Of a stretch of 64,000 nt of DNA, positions 27,459 through 37,279 are shown piece after piece. Position 1 is the first letter of the stretch. Each line of letters begins with the position of its first letter. The notes under the pieces were generated by a model that saw only the letters and a list, made by a program, of their open reading frames with translations, had not been told where the DNA came from and did no database searches. Both the position numbers and the translations under genes were made by a program. Source of the stretch: an uncultured Tropicimonas sp. (lineage in GTDB: Bacteria; Pseudomonadota; Alphaproteobacteria; Rhodobacterales; Rhodobacteraceae); the NCBI GenBank assembly GCA_947495685.1, contig CANLZY010000021.1, forward strand, positions 46,696 to 110,695, read 5' to 3'.

Positions 27459-28736
27459 TCATCCTTGTGGCGCGGTCGTCGCCGCGGGAGCCTGCAAACG
27501 GCGGGCCGACAGCCAGGACAGGCCCGCCATCAGCGCGGCGGTGCCCAGGGTCAGCGGCAGGCCGCCAAGCTGGTAGCTGACCCCGGACAGAAGCGTGCCG
27601 ATCAACCGCCCGGCGGCATTGGACATATAGTAGAACCCCACGTCCATCGTGACGCGATCATCGCGGGTAAACGCGAGGATCAGGTAGGAATGCACGGAGG
27701 AATTGATGGCGAAGACAAAGCCGAAGACCATCAGGCCGATCACCAGCGTCGTGGTCAGCCACGTGGCCGATCCCCCGGCAACCAGCGCGCAGACGGCCAG
27801 GGTTGCGGGCACCAGCGTCAGCAGGCCGACCCATTTCACGGCCAGGTCGACGATCTGGTCCGTGGTCTTGTCCCACGCCTTGAGCAGCCCCGGCGCCCAG
27901 GCCTGCACCGCGCCGTAGGCGATGATCCACAGCGCCATGAAGGTGCCGATCTGGAAGAAGGCCATGCGGTTGCCGACGTCGGAGCCGTCCGACAGCACGC
28001 CATAGAAATAGATAGGGATGCCGACGACGAACCAGACATCCCGTGCCCCGAAAAGGAAGACGCGAGCGAGCGACAGCAGGTTCACATTTCGGTCCTTGGA
28101 GAAGACCTCCTTGAACCTGGCCCCCTTGCGGCCCCGCGGCAGCCCCGCGGGCATGAACATCACGACGCAGACCAGGATCACGGCGAGCACCACGGCCATG
28201 GCCATGACCGATCCGATGAACCCGACCGTGCCGAGCAGCACCGTGCCCAGCAGGAAACCGACCCCCTTCACGGCATTCTTGGAGCCGGTCAGGTAGGCCA
28301 CCCAGCGGAACAGGCCGTCACCCTCGGTCGGGGCCAACAGCTTGACGGCGCTTTTGGACGACATCTTGGCGAGGTCCTTGGCGATGCCGGACAGGCCTTG
28401 CACCAGCATGACGAAGATCACCGAGGAGATCAGCGTCCAGGCCGGGTCGAGGGTGGCCAGCGCGATCAGGGCGACGATCTGTAGGGCGAGCCCGGCGTAG
28501 AGCGTCGATGTCAGCCCGAACCGCGTCGCGATCCAGCCCGCCGACAGGTTGGTCACCATGCCCATGAACTCGTACAGCAGGAACAGGTTAGCCAACTGGA
28601 TCGGCGAGAAGCCGAGCGTGTGAAAATGCAGCAGCACCAGCATCCGCAGGGCGCCATCGGTGAGCATGAACGCCCAGTAGGCCGCCGTCACGGCCACATA
28701 GGCCGACAGGCCCTGCTGACGATCGGGCAGTTTCAT
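27459..28736 (-). CDS. arsJ: organoarsenical efflux MFS transporter ArsJ
   Basis: Twelve-helix MFS protein of 425 residues. ArsJ exports 1-arseno-3-phosphoglycerate made by the GAPDH encoded beside it; the compound breaks down to arsenate outside. The identification rests on the N-terminal [30 protein letters not shown] (characteristic of ArsJ) and the strict context: it overlaps the GAPDH gene by one base. Alternative: a generic MFS carrier, but that is unlikely here. Confidence 0.92.
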   Translation of the reverse strand: MKLPDRQQGLSAYVAVTAAYWAFMLTDGALRMLVLLHFHTLGFSPIQLANLFLLYEFMGMVTNLSAGWIATRFGLTSTLYAGLALQIVALIALATLDPAWTLISSVIFVMLVQGLSGIAKDLAKMSSKSAVKLLAPTEGDGLFRWVAYLTGSKNAVKGVGFLLGTVLLGTVGFIGSVMAMAVVLAVILVCVVMFMPAGLPRGRKGARFKEVFSKDRNVNLLSLARVFLFGARDVWFVVGIPIYFYGVLSDGSDVGNRMAFFQIGTFMALWIIAYGAVQAWAPGLLKAWDKTTDQIVDLAVKWVGLLTLVPATLAVCALVAGGSATWLTTTLVIGLMVFGFVFAINSSVHSYLILAFTRDDRVTMDVGFYYMSNAAGRLIGTLLSGVSYQLGGLPLTLGTAALMAGLSWLSARRLQAPAATTAPQG

Positions 28737-29746
28737 CAGAGGGCGTCCACAACCAGTCGGGTGACATCGGCCAACCGGAAGGCATAGCCGAATTCGTTAT
28801 CGTACCAGGCGTAGATCTTCACCTGGGTTTCGTTGACGACCATGGTCGACAAGGCGTCGATGATGCTGGAGCGCTCGTCGTTCACGTAGTCACAGGACAC
28901 CAGCGGGCGATCTTCGTAGCCGAGGATGCCCTTGAGCGGGCCTTCGGCGGCGGCCTTGAACAGGTTGTTGACCTCTTCGACCGTGGTGGGCCGTTTCACC
29001 TCGAATACGCAGTCGGTCAGCGAGGCGTTCAGCAGCGGCACCCGCACGGCATGGCCGTTCAGCCGACCCTTGAGTTCGGGATAGATCAGGGTGATCGCGG
29101 TGGCAGACCCGGTGGAGGTCGGGATCAGCGAGTTCAACGCCGAGCGGGCGCGACGCATATCCTTGGCCGGCTTGTCGACGATGGTCTGTGTGTTGGTGAC
29201 GTTGTGGATCGTGGTCATAGAGCCGTGCTTGATGCCGATCCCGTCCAGCAGCACCTTGACGACGGGGGCCAGGCAATTGGTGGTGCAGCTTGCCGCGGTG
29301 ACCAGATGGTTCACCTTGGGATCATACAGATCATGGTTTACGCCATAGACAAGGTTCAGCGCCCCGCCGTCCTTGACCGGTGCCGAGACGACGACCTTTT
29401 TCACACCGGCGTCGTAGTAGGGTTGGAGGGTTTCGCCGGTCTTGAATACACCGGTACACTCCACCACCAGGTCCACGCCCAATTCGGCCAATGGCAGATC
29501 CTCGATACGGCGCTCGCAGGTCAGGCGCATCTGGTGGCCGTTGATGGTCAGGCTGTCATCGCCATGGGAAATGTCGGCCTTCCAGCGTCCATGCACGGTG
29601 TCGAACTCCATCAGCAACGCGTGTTGCTCCGGTGTTCCGACGGCATCGTTCAGCAGCACGATTTCGCCTTTCAGGCCAAGGTCGAAGAACGACCGCATGG
29701 CCAGTTTTCCCATCCGGCCCAGGCCGTTGATCGCGATTCTTGTCAT
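28736..29746 (-). CDS. glyceraldehyde-3-phosphate dehydrogenase, ArsJ-associated
   Basis: A 336-residue NAD(P)-dependent GAPDH. Present are INGLGRMGK (NAD site) and the catalytic C154 in [11 protein letters not shown], and the usual [16 protein letters not shown] and WYDNEFGY. In ars operons this enzyme uses arsenate in place of phosphate and makes 1-arseno-3-phosphoglycerate, the substrate of ArsJ. The ATG at 29746 is chosen; a longer frame to 30382 is a shadow of the ArsR-ArsC gene. It overlaps arsJ by one base. Confidence 0.94.
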   Translation of the reverse strand: MTRIAINGLGRMGKLAMRSFFDLGLKGEIVLLNDAVGTPEQHALLMEFDTVHGRWKADISHGDDSLTINGHQMRLTCERRIEDLPLAELGVDLVVECTGVFKTGETLQPYYDAGVKKVVVSAPVKDGGALNLVYGVNHDLYDPKVNHLVTAASCTTNCLAPVVKVLLDGIGIKHGSMTTIHNVTNTQTIVDKPAKDMRRARSALNSLIPTSTGSATAITLIYPELKGRLNGHAVRVPLLNASLTDCVFEVKRPTTVEEVNNLFKAAAEGPLKGILGYEDRPLVSCDYVNDERSSIIDALSTMVVNETQVKIYAWYDNEFGYAFRLADVTRLVVDAL

Positions 29747-29796
29747 GTCTGTCGTGCCTTTCCGGGGCGTCGGTCGAGGGTTGCGGCAGCGGGCTG

Positions 29797-30651
29797 TCAG
29801 GGGGCCTCTGCCAGAGTGGTATCTTGGCCTATCTGGTCCAACTGCCGCTGAAGTGAGAACTTGTCGAGCGTGGCAAGTGGCAGGTTCATGAATATCGTGA
29901 TGCGATTGCGCATCATCCGGTAGGCTTGCGCAAAGGCCAGCCGTTGTTCGGCGTCGTTGCCGGTTGCGGCCACCGGATCGGGCACGCCCCAATGCGCGCT
30001 CATCGGCTGGCCGGGCCAGACCGGACAGATCTCGGCCGCGGCCTTGTCGCAGACGGTGAAGGCGAAATCCATCCGGGGCGCGGCTGCAGCGGCGAATTCG
30101 TCCCAATCCTTGCTGCGCACCTCTGATGTGTCGTGGCCGAGGTTTTTCAGCAGGTCGAGGGCAAAGGGGTGCGGGCCGGCGCCGGGGATCGCGCCTGCCG
30201 AAAAGGCGTTGAAACGGCCCTTGCCTTCGCGGTTCAGGATGGCTTCGGCCATCAAGGAGCGGGCCGAGTTCGCCGTGCAAAGAAACAGGACGTTGTAGCT
30301 GTCTTGTGCCACGGGCGTTTCCGTCAGTTTCGAGGAGCGTTGAATGATGGGCGAACACAGTTCGGGGCGCGACTGGCAGCAACCCTCGAGCAGGAAGGAC
30401 AGCAGATCGCGAATACCGTCGGTATTGGCCGCATATCGGATGTTGCGCCCTTCGCGGGTTCGTTTCACCAACCCGGCGTTCAGCAGGAGCGACAGGTTTG
30501 TCGACAGCGTGTTCTGCCGCATGTCCAGCGTCTGGCTGATGTCGCCGGCCAGTCGCCCGTGCTCTCCTGCCTGCACCAGCAGTCGAAAGATATCGAGCCG
30601 CGCGGGTTGGCTGAGCGCGAAGAACGCGCTGGTTGCATCTGTCTTTTCCAT
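29797..30651 (-). CDS. fused ArsR regulator - ArsC arsenate reductase
   Basis: One 284-residue protein with two functions. Residues about 1-95 are an ArsR-type winged helix ([42 protein letters not shown]); a cluster Cys91-Cys92 with Cys99 may bind As(III). Residues about 118-280 are a low-molecular-weight phosphatase-like arsenate reductase with P-loop C125-TANSA-R131 and downstream cysteines C201 and C209 ([16 protein letters not shown]) for the thioredoxin-coupled cascade. Both are known families; the fusion lets repression and reduction respond to the same substrate. First gene of the operon. Confidence 0.92.
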   Translation of the reverse strand: MEKTDATSAFFALSQPARLDIFRLLVQAGEHGRLAGDISQTLDMRQNTLSTNLSLLLNAGLVKRTREGRNIRYAANTDGIRDLLSFLLEGCCQSRPELCSPIIQRSSKLTETPVAQDSYNVLFLCTANSARSLMAEAILNREGKGRFNAFSAGAIPGAGPHPFALDLLKNLGHDTSEVRSKDWDEFAAAAAPRMDFAFTVCDKAAAEICPVWPGQPMSAHWGVPDPVAATGNDAEQRLAFAQAYRMMRNRITIFMNLPLATLDKFSLQRQLDQIGQDTTLAEAP

Positions 30652-31060
30652 AGTTCCTGAATTGCCGATATATTGTCTGCCGTCAAGGAGTCGTTTGCTG
30701 TTTTGGGCGAAGTTGAGGTCAGTGGCCCCGGCAGCCGTGTCCGTTTCACAACGTGCGCGGCGAGAATTGCTCCAAGGTGGGCGTGAATTGTGTCGAGGGA
30801 TGGGAGCCCTGTTTGCAAAGTGTTAACGCTAGGGCAATTGGGTGGCATACCCAAGACGAGGGTGCCGAGATTCCACGTGTCGGCCCGCAAACTGTCGCAT
30901 TTTGAGCGTACCTCGGCGTGAAGGGCCGTGAAGGTTTGGCTCGAAAATTCCGAGGAATGAACACGGTGGCCGGTGGCTCTTGATCAATACGTTTTCGATA
31001 CTGGGTCTTGGGCCGTTTACACGTCGCGGTTTTCGCGGGCGCAAGGGGATCGGACGATCC
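30652..31060. other. 409-bp divergent region, ars operon / GT-C-like gene
   Basis: Contains the ars promoter near 30660-30690. Nothing else is identified; short frames here lack features. Confidence 0.5.
30658..30686 (-). promoter_or_regulatory. tentative promoter/operator of the ars operon
   Basis: On the minus strand TTGACG (30686-30681) lies 17 bp from AATTCA (30663-30658), with an AT-rich AATATATCGG between. This would start transcription almost at the start codon, which conflicts with the visible ribosome site, so another start or an operator role is possible. Confidence 0.3.
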
Positions 31061-32668
31061 ATGACGCCAGACCAGACTCCGATGAAGAGCGCGACAAGGC
31101 AGCGTGACCTGCCGGTAGGACTGCGGCTACTGGCCCTGCTCGCGTTGGTTGCCGGTTTCCTGATCAGCGCAACCTCGCCGCTGGGCGAGGGAATTCTTGT
31201 GCAGGACGAAGGTATCCTGTTGTTGTATCCCGATCTGATCCTGCGTGGTCATACGCCGTATTCGGACTTTGTGGCGCTGTACACGCCCGGCTCTTTCTAC
31301 TTGATTGCGGGCGCCTTCGATCTGTTCGGTGCCACTGTCCTTGTCGAACGATTGGTCGCGTTGGCGACCAAGGGTGTGCTGGTGAGCCTGCTGTTCCTGA
31401 TCGGGCGGAATGTCTCGTTTGCGACCGGGATCATGGCCGCGGCGGCCGCCGTCATCGCGATGCAGACCTATTCGGTGGTAAGGGCCTATTCCGTCGTGCC
31501 GGCAGAGGTGCTGTTCCTTGCCGCGCTGTGGTGCGCGATGGCATGCGAGACGGTTTCGAGGCCGCGCACCGCGACGGTGCTTGCGGGCTTGGTGGGGCTT
31601 CTGTCGGCCGGAGCGGTCTGGTTCCGGCAGGATCTTGGCGTGTTCGCCATGATTGCGACCCTGGCAGCGATGCGACGGGCCCCACGGGAACAACTCGTTT
31701 CCTGGAGCATCGGGGCGGCCCTGCCCTTGATGGGCTTGCTGGTCTATGCACTATCGGTCGGGTTCGGGGACGTCTTCGATCGCCTGGTGCTCGACATTTT
31801 TCGAACCAATGCCGGTCGTCGCCTTCCGATTTCGATGGGGGCGTTCGAGTGGCTCCTTTTTGCAGGGTTGGTGGTGGTACTGACGACGGCGGTCTGGACG
31901 CATGTGTCGGTGCACGGCCATCGTTGGCAACGGCTCGCGGTTGGCATGGGCTGTATGTCGGTCGGGGTCCTGGTGTCGGCAGTCCAACGTGCCGATCACT
32001 CGCATCAGGTCTATGCGGCAATGCTGATCCTGCCATTTGCGGCGATCTCGATCGGGATGCATTTGTGGCGACGGGTGTCCCGCGGCGACTGGATGTATTA
32101 TCTGTTCGAATACCTCCCGGTGCCAGTCATGGTCGGGATGGCGGTCTTTTCGGTGGTATCACTGGGGGAAGAGCGGCTGAGGGTGTTGACCGTGCAACAC
32201 GAACCGGGGGCTGCCTTCGTCCAGACGCCGACGCGGCGTGTCATCCTGAAGGAACACCTCGTGGCCGATGTTCAGGCCTTGAGCGATGAACTCCAGGCCC
32301 GGGCATTGCCTGGAGATCGATTGTTCGTTGGCTCGCAGGACCTGCGGTTCGCCTATGTCACCGACACGTTCCTGTACTTCCTGTTTCCGACCTTGGTGCC
32401 CGCGACCCGTTACCTGGAGTTCAATCCCGGATCGGCGAACCGCGCCGGTTCCGGGTTGGCAGAGGATATTTCCACTGCGGATTGGGTTGTCCTCACTCGG
32501 TCCCACGCGGACATCGTCGAACCCAATGCATCGCGGATACCGGGATCATCCCGGCCCAACGCGGTGGTGGCCGAACAGTTCTGCCATGTCGTGGAACACG
32601 GGATGTGGCAGTTGCTGGAGCGATGCGACCGCCGTGCGCCGCCGGAGGAATCGCTGTCTGCCTTGTAG
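31061..32668 (+). CDS. GT-C-like multi-pass membrane protein (putative glycosyltransferase)
   Basis: A 535-residue membrane protein with about 10-11 helices up to residue 370 and a soluble C-terminal part. The first loop carries VQDEGILLLYPDLILRGHTPY followed by YTPGSFYLIAGAFDLFG, the pattern of an acidic pair in loop 1 found in ArnT/PMT-like lipid-linked sugar transferases (GT39/83 or related). That makes a cell-envelope glycosyl transfer plausible. The ATG at 31061 follows AAGGGG; a longer frame starts at a TTG at 30980. No sugar or acceptor can be assigned. Confidence 0.65.
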   Translation: MTPDQTPMKSATRQRDLPVGLRLLALLALVAGFLISATSPLGEGILVQDEGILLLYPDLILRGHTPYSDFVALYTPGSFYLIAGAFDLFGATVLVERLVALATKGVLVSLLFLIGRNVSFATGIMAAAAAVIAMQTYSVVRAYSVVPAEVLFLAALWCAMACETVSRPRTATVLAGLVGLLSAGAVWFRQDLGVFAMIATLAAMRRAPREQLVSWSIGAALPLMGLLVYALSVGFGDVFDRLVLDIFRTNAGRRLPISMGAFEWLLFAGLVVVLTTAVWTHVSVHGHRWQRLAVGMGCMSVGVLVSAVQRADHSHQVYAAMLILPFAAISIGMHLWRRVSRGDWMYYLFEYLPVPVMVGMAVFSVVSLGEERLRVLTVQHEPGAAFVQTPTRRVILKEHLVADVQALSDELQARALPGDRLFVGSQDLRFAYVTDTFLYFLFPTLVPATRYLEFNPGSANRAGSGLAEDISTADWVVLTRSHADIVEPNASRIPGSSRPNAVVAEQFCHVVEHGMWQLLERCDRRAPPEESLSAL

Positions 32669-32919
32669 GCGTACCGGTGTTTCGGTCTGTGGCAGCGACT
32701 GGTCGTGGTGCGGGATTGGGCCAATCGCTGACGGCCGCTGCGGTCCTGATCGGGGCGCGGATCCGAGCAGGGTTCAAGGCGGCATCGACGCCTCAGCAGG
32801 AAACGGTCCGACAGGGGGGCGACGATCTTGCCCGACGGCCAACCGATAGGGCCGCCATCGACGATGCAACGTGTGAAACAGACAAGGGGCGCATGTGGGT
32901 CGCTGTTGCCTGTCAGATT

Positions 32920-34146
32920 TCAGCCCCGCAGACACTCCAACGCCTCTGTAAAGAAATCCGGCCCGCCGAAGTTCCCGGATTTCAACGCCAGCACCAGCGG
33001 CTGCCCCTCGACACGCAATGCCGGTACGCCGGCGGCGATGCGCGGGCCGATCCGCAACGAGGCGGCACCAAGCGCCGTGGTCACGGCGCCGGAGGTTTCG
33101 CCGCCTGCGGTCACGATGCGGCCGACACCCTTTGTGGCAAGCATCGCGGCGAGGGCCGCGAAGGTGCCTTCGATGGCATCGGCCAGAAAGTTGCGGCCAA
33201 AGGTCTTCTGGGCGGCGGCCACCGTGGATGGATCGGCGGAGGAATAGACCAACGGCGGGACGTCCTGTGTCAGGATCCATTCGACGAGGGCGCCAAGGTC
33301 CACCTGACGGCCCATGACGGCCTCGGCGGTGATTTCGTGCGATGGGGCCTTGGCCGCGTAGACCGCAACCTGCCCGCGGGTCGCTGCCGAGCACGAGCCC
33401 GACAGCACGACACCGGGGCCGGTTTCGCCAGTCCACGGGATCGGCGTGGGGGTGATTCCCCAGTTTTCCGGCAGGCCGAGCGCAATGCCGGATCCGCCTA
33501 CCAGCAACCTGCGCCCTTTGACCGTCTGCCCAAGGATCCTCAGGTCATCATCCCGGATCGCGTCGGCAATCATCATGGCGCGGCCATGCTCGGCAAGCGC
33601 CGTTCGTGCCGCCTCCGGCCCGCGCCAGATCGTGGCAATCGGCAGGTGCGCTACCGGCCAGTCTGTCTGGGGCGCCAGCCACCGGCGCAGGTCGGAATCG
33701 GTCATCGGGGTCAGCGGATGATGTTTCAGTCCGCTGTCGCTGAGCAACGTATCCTCGACGAACAGGTGCCCCTGATAGACCGATCGGCCGTTTTCGGGAA
33801 ATGCGGGGCAGACCAGAACGCAGGTCTCGCCGAGTTTTTTGGCCAGCGCCTGCGCCACCGGGCCGATATTTCCGTCAGGTGTTGAATCGAAGGTCGAGCA
33901 GACCTTGTAGACGATTTGCTCCGCCCCCTGCGCCAGCAGCCAGTCGGCGGCGGCACATGTTTGCTCCACCGCCGCCCGTGGTGCGATGGTTCTGCATTTC
34001 AGCGCCACGACACCTGCCTGGACGTCCAGATCGGCCTCCGTCGACGGGACGCCGCCGTATTGGACCGTGGTCATGCCGGCCTCTGCGAGGGTGAGCGCGA
34101 TGTCGGAAGCGCCGGTGAAATCGTCAGCAATGATGCCCAGTTTCAA
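32920..34146 (-). CDS. otnK: four-carbon acid sugar kinase (3-oxo-tetronate kinase family)
   Basis: ATP-dependent kinase of 408 residues in the DUF1537/OtnK family, which phosphorylates 3-oxo-tetronates (or related C4 acids) before cleavage by a decarboxylating aldolase. The N-terminal signature IADDFTGASDIALTLAEAG is unmistakable; the C-terminal half shows GETSGAVTTALG, the family nucleotide region. It overlaps the lactonase-like gene by 4 bp (ATGA), so both are co-translated. No partner aldolase (OtnC) or isomerase (OtnI) is present in the window. Confidence 0.88.
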   Translation of the reverse strand: MKLGIIADDFTGASDIALTLAEAGMTTVQYGGVPSTEADLDVQAGVVALKCRTIAPRAAVEQTCAAADWLLAQGAEQIVYKVCSTFDSTPDGNIGPVAQALAKKLGETCVLVCPAFPENGRSVYQGHLFVEDTLLSDSGLKHHPLTPMTDSDLRRWLAPQTDWPVAHLPIATIWRGPEAARTALAEHGRAMMIADAIRDDDLRILGQTVKGRRLLVGGSGIALGLPENWGITPTPIPWTGETGPGVVLSGSCSAATRGQVAVYAAKAPSHEITAEAVMGRQVDLGALVEWILTQDVPPLVYSSADPSTVAAAQKTFGRNFLADAIEGTFAALAAMLATKGVGRIVTAGGETSGAVTTALGAASLRIGPRIAAGVPALRVEGQPLVLALKSGNFGGPDFFTEALECLRG

Positions 34147-34940
34147 AACGGGAGATCCTTGATCGGGCCCAGGTCGAGCCGACTGATGAAGTCGGCCTGC
34201 GGGTGGGCGGGGAACAGGTCGCGCACCAGAGGGTCGTGGCCCGGGATCAGCAGCCCCTTGTGGGACGCCATGCCCTTGATCTTGTCAAAGCCGCGCAGCA
34301 TGTCTTCGGCATCGACAACGATCGGGAACAGCTTTCCCGAAAACGCATTTTCGTAGTAGTGCGCGGCGTCCGATGCCAGGCATATCGACCCGACTTCCGT
34401 TTCCACCCGAACTGCCTGAAGCCCGCGCGAATGGCCACCGATGCGATGCACCGTGACGCCGGGCGCGACCTGGCCATAATCGTCGTAGAACACCACGCGG
34501 CCGGCGTAGACCCGCTTGACCGCTTCGCAGATGTGATCGGCGGTAAAGGGATGGTTCAGCGCGCCATGGCACATGCAGGGGCCGGTGGCATAGGCCATTT
34601 CGGCTTCCTGGATATGCAGCGTGGCGTTGGGGAACAGGTGCAGTCCGCCCGCATGATCATAGTGAAGATGGGTGACAATCAGCGTGGTTATGTCCTCGGG
34701 TCGCAGGCCCAGCGGCGCCAGCGCCGCGCCCGGATCACGGCGGATCGGCCGGTCGCGCCGGGTGCTTTCGGCGACATCATAACCGGTGTCGACCAAGATC
34801 GTCTGCTTGCCGTTCTGGAGCACCCATATGAAGTAATCCATCGCGTGAGGGGCTGCAGGATCGTCGTCGAACATGAAGCTGTCCGCACGGGTCCGCGCGT
34901 TTCGATCAGCATATTTTACCGCATGAACGGTCCAGGTCAT
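34143..34940 (-). CDS. lactonase-like metallo-beta-lactamase fold hydrolase
   Basis: A 265-residue protein similar to N-acyl-homoserine lactonases (AiiA type). The zinc motif is H91-L-H93-Y-D95-H96, with further His and Asp in GHSRG and ASDAAHYYEN as expected. It could open acyl-homoserine or sugar lactones. In this cluster, next to a C4-acid kinase, a sugar-lactone substrate is more likely, but quorum quenching cannot be excluded. It overlaps the kinase and the ABM gene by 4 bp each. Confidence 0.85.
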   Translation of the reverse strand: MTWTVHAVKYADRNARTRADSFMFDDDPAAPHAMDYFIWVLQNGKQTILVDTGYDVAESTRRDRPIRRDPGAALAPLGLRPEDITTLIVTHLHYDHAGGLHLFPNATLHIQEAEMAYATGPCMCHGALNHPFTADHICEAVKRVYAGRVVFYDDYGQVAPGVTVHRIGGHSRGLQAVRVETEVGSICLASDAAHYYENAFSGKLFPIVVDAEDMLRGFDKIKGMASHKGLLIPGHDPLVRDLFPAHPQADFISRLDLGPIKDLPF

Positions 34941-35227
34941 CGTGCCACCTCCGAATAGGTTGTGACGGTCTTTGTCGCGATCATCGGGCTGACTTGTGCG
35001 TCGAAGGACAAGAAGTGAGGTGCCGTGAGATGATCCCGGAAGGCCGCGGCCGATTCATAGATCTCGTACAGGAAGATCTCGTCCGGCCGGTCCGGGTCCG
35101 AACAGACGTCGAAAACCAGGCACCCGGGCTCCGTGCTCAAGGATGCGGTCGCGTTTGTGCGCATCAGGGGAAGGAAAGTGTCGACCAACCCCGGCTTAAT
35201 GTGAAAGGTTACAGTAACGACAAACAT
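34937..35227 (-). CDS. antibiotic biosynthesis monooxygenase (ABM) domain protein
   Basis: Small 96-residue dimeric alpha+beta protein; FVVTVTFHIKPGLVDTFLPLM, EPGCLVFDVCSD and FLYEIYESAAAFRDHLTAPHF are the family features. Members act as quinol monooxygenases, or as dimeric enzymes in sugar catabolism (for example rhamnose mutarotase-like or LsrG-like). First gene of the minus-strand operon; its start lies about 100 bp from the divergent Gfo/Idh gene. Confidence 0.85.
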   Translation of the reverse strand: MFVVTVTFHIKPGLVDTFLPLMRTNATASLSTEPGCLVFDVCSDPDRPDEIFLYEIYESAAAFRDHLTAPHFLSFDAQVSPMIATKTVTTYSEVAR

Positions 35228-35284
35228 GCCCGTTCCTCCGTGTCGGCGCGCGGCCTCTGACGAGGTGACGCTTGCAATAGCTTA

Positions 35285-35311
35285 CGTATGCGTTGATAAA
35301 TACGCAATACG
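35285..35311. promoter_or_regulatory. candidate GntR operator in divergent promoter
   Basis: Imperfect dyad in the 103-bp gap between two divergent operons: inner arms TGCGT (35289-35293) and ACGCA (35302-35306) around TGATAAAT; outer CGTAT and ATACG with a one-base offset. A GntR gene lies in the plus-strand operon, a natural candidate to bind here. Confidence 0.5.
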
Positions 35312-35330
35312 GATGAAAAGGATCTCCAAC

Positions 35331-36350
35331 ATGTCTCTTACCGCTGCGGTTCTTGGTGCCGGGTATTTCGCGGGCTTCCACCATGAAGCGTGGGACCGGA
35401 TCGACGGTGTGACGCTGGTAGGTGTGGCCAACCGTACAATCTCCAAGGCAGAAGCAACAGGATTTCCGGCGTTCGCCAGCTTGAAAGACTTGTTCGACGC
35501 TGTTGGAGTGCCCGATATCGTCGACGTGGCCACGGCCCCGGCCACCCATGTCGAAGCGGTGACGGATGCCATCGAAGCCGGTTGCAAGATGATCGTGTGC
35601 CAGAAACCGTTCTGTCAGGACATGGAGGAGGCGCTTGCGCTGACGGCGCGGGCCGAGGCGGCAGGCGTCGACCTTGTGATCCACGAGAACTTTCGTTGGC
35701 AGCCCTGGTATCGGTGCATGAAGGCCGCGATGGACCGGGGAGATGTCGGCACCGTGTTGCAGGGCACGTTCCGATTGCGCCCGGGCGACGGGCAAGGGCC
35801 GACCGCCTATTTGGATCGCCAACCCTACTTTCAGGAAATGCAGAAATTTCTGGTGCACGAAACCGCCGTGCACTGGGTAGATACCTTCCGATACCTGTTC
35901 GGGCCGGTCAGTTCCGTCTACGCGGACCTCAGAAAGTTGAATCCGGCCATTGCAGGCGAGGACGCAGGCTATATCCTGTTTGACCATGGTGCTGGCGTGC
36001 GGTCGATCTTTGACGGCAACCGGCTGCTGGACCATTCGGCGGACAATCACAGGATGACGATGGGCGAAGCACTGGTCGAGGGAACGGATGGCACGATGAG
36101 CCTGTTCGGTGACGGCTCGGTTCGGTTGCGAAAGTTTGGCGCGACGGACGACGTGATGCTGATGGAGCCATATGTCGGTCATCCGTTCGGTGGCGACTGT
36201 GTCTTTTTGTTGTGCGAACATGTCGCGAAATACCTTCGCGGAGAGGCCGATCTCGAAAACCGGGCACGGGATTACCTGAAGGTCCTCGAAATGGAAGATG
36301 CGATTTATACGTCATCCGAAACCGGATGCAGGCAGGAAGTTTCCCCATGA
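35331..36350 (+). CDS. Gfo/Idh/MocA family oxidoreductase
   Basis: NAD(P)-dependent sugar or polyol oxidoreductase of 339 residues. The N-terminal Rossmann GAGYFAGFHHEA is visible, with the family motif CQKPFCQDMEEA (the EKP-like catalytic lysine in QKP) and HWVDTFRYLFG, where the histidine is the usual catalytic one. The ATG at 35331 follows AAGGA; a longer frame begins at 35226. Substrate unknown. It overlaps the GntR gene by 4 bp. Confidence 0.88.
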   Translation: MSLTAAVLGAGYFAGFHHEAWDRIDGVTLVGVANRTISKAEATGFPAFASLKDLFDAVGVPDIVDVATAPATHVEAVTDAIEAGCKMIVCQKPFCQDMEEALALTARAEAAGVDLVIHENFRWQPWYRCMKAAMDRGDVGTVLQGTFRLRPGDGQGPTAYLDRQPYFQEMQKFLVHETAVHWVDTFRYLFGPVSSVYADLRKLNPAIAGEDAGYILFDHGAGVRSIFDGNRLLDHSADNHRMTMGEALVEGTDGTMSLFGDGSVRLRKFGATDDVMLMEPYVGHPFGGDCVFLLCEHVAKYLRGEADLENRARDYLKVLEMEDAIYTSSETGCRQEVSP

Positions 36351-37021
36351 GTGACGCGCCGAGGCCAAAGTCGAACACCGCAAAGGCGCAGGACACCCTG
36401 CGGGACATGATCTTTGCGGGAGATCTGATGCCGGGCTCGACCTATCTGGAGGCCGAATTGGCCGCATTGCTGGGCATGTCCCGGACACCGGTCCGTGAGG
36501 CGGCGCTGCGGCTGGAGGCGCAGGGCCTGCTGGAAGTGCGCCCGCGGCATGGCGTCCGGATCAACGCGATCGCGCCGGAGGACATGGATGAGATCTACGA
36601 GATCCTGACCGAGCTCGAAGGGCTGTGTGCCGAAAAGGCGGCGGACGGCAACCACTCGCCGGTGGAGGTCGAGGCCCTCGAAACGGCCATGTTGCATATG
36701 GACCAGGCGCTGAAGGACGAAGACCGGGAGGCCTGGGCAGCGGCCGACGAAGAGTTCCACTCGGCCCTGATCCGTCTGGGCCACAACAAGCGGGCCGAGA
36801 TGATCTGTGCGATGTACAACGATCAGGTCCGTCGTGCCCGGGCCGTCACGCTGTGGCTGCGCCCGTTGCCGACCGAATCCAACGCGGCGCACCGGGCCGT
36901 GTGCGATGCGATCCTGCGCTGCGATCCGGAAGCGGCCGGACGGCTGCACCGCGAACACCGGCGCGAGGCGCGCAGGTTGCTGACCGACCTTTTGCGCCAT
37001 CACGGGCTTCGCCACGTTTGA
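36347..37021 (+). CDS. GntR family regulator (FCD subfamily)
   Basis: A 224-residue regulator. The N-terminal winged helix is TYLEAELAALLGMSRTPVREAALRLEAQGLLEVRPRHG, the GntR signature. The C-terminal all-helical FCD domain has the metal/ligand histidines expected in EFHSALIRLGHNKR and in NAAHRAVCDAIL. The ATG at 36347 overlaps the upstream stop, so it is co-translated with the Gfo/Idh enzyme. It probably represses both divergent operons and the TRAP genes downstream. Confidence 0.9.
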   Translation: MSDAPRPKSNTAKAQDTLRDMIFAGDLMPGSTYLEAELAALLGMSRTPVREAALRLEAQGLLEVRPRHGVRINAIAPEDMDEIYEILTELEGLCAEKAADGNHSPVEVEALETAMLHMDQALKDEDREAWAAADEEFHSALIRLGHNKRAEMICAMYNDQVRRARAVTLWLRPLPTESNAAHRAVCDAILRCDPEAAGRLHREHRREARRLLTDLLRHHGLRHV

Positions 37022-37056
37022 TTTGACGGACAAAAAACCGGATTTCGCTGCATTGA

Positions 37057-37083
37057 GGTGTTGACACCCATGCATGCCGACGG
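37057..37083 (+). promoter_or_regulatory. tentative promoter of the TRAP operon
   Basis: TTGACA at 37061-37066 sits inside a GGTGT-TG-ACACC dyad (37057-37068). A good -10 at 17-18 bp is not evident, so the promoter call is weak. It lies 36 bp after the GntR stop. Confidence 0.3.
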
Positions 37084-37279
37084 ACCTACTCCCAACTGGA
37101 AGTCGCGGGCCAACAACGTGACAGATAGGGAGAGTTTGACCCGCAAGCGGCTGAAATGGTGACCGCGAAGAGTTGCCTCAGGGTTTGTGGGTATTGAAAT
37201 CCTGCGCGTGAGTCGTGCAGGAAAGGCGGCATTGGTAAAAAAACAAAACCAATCTCGTGGAATCTTTGGGAGGATACAC

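Noticed and set aside
29747..30382. N-terminal extension of the GAPDH frame
   Set aside because: It runs antiphase through the ArsR-ArsC gene; true GAPDH starts at [10 protein letters not shown].
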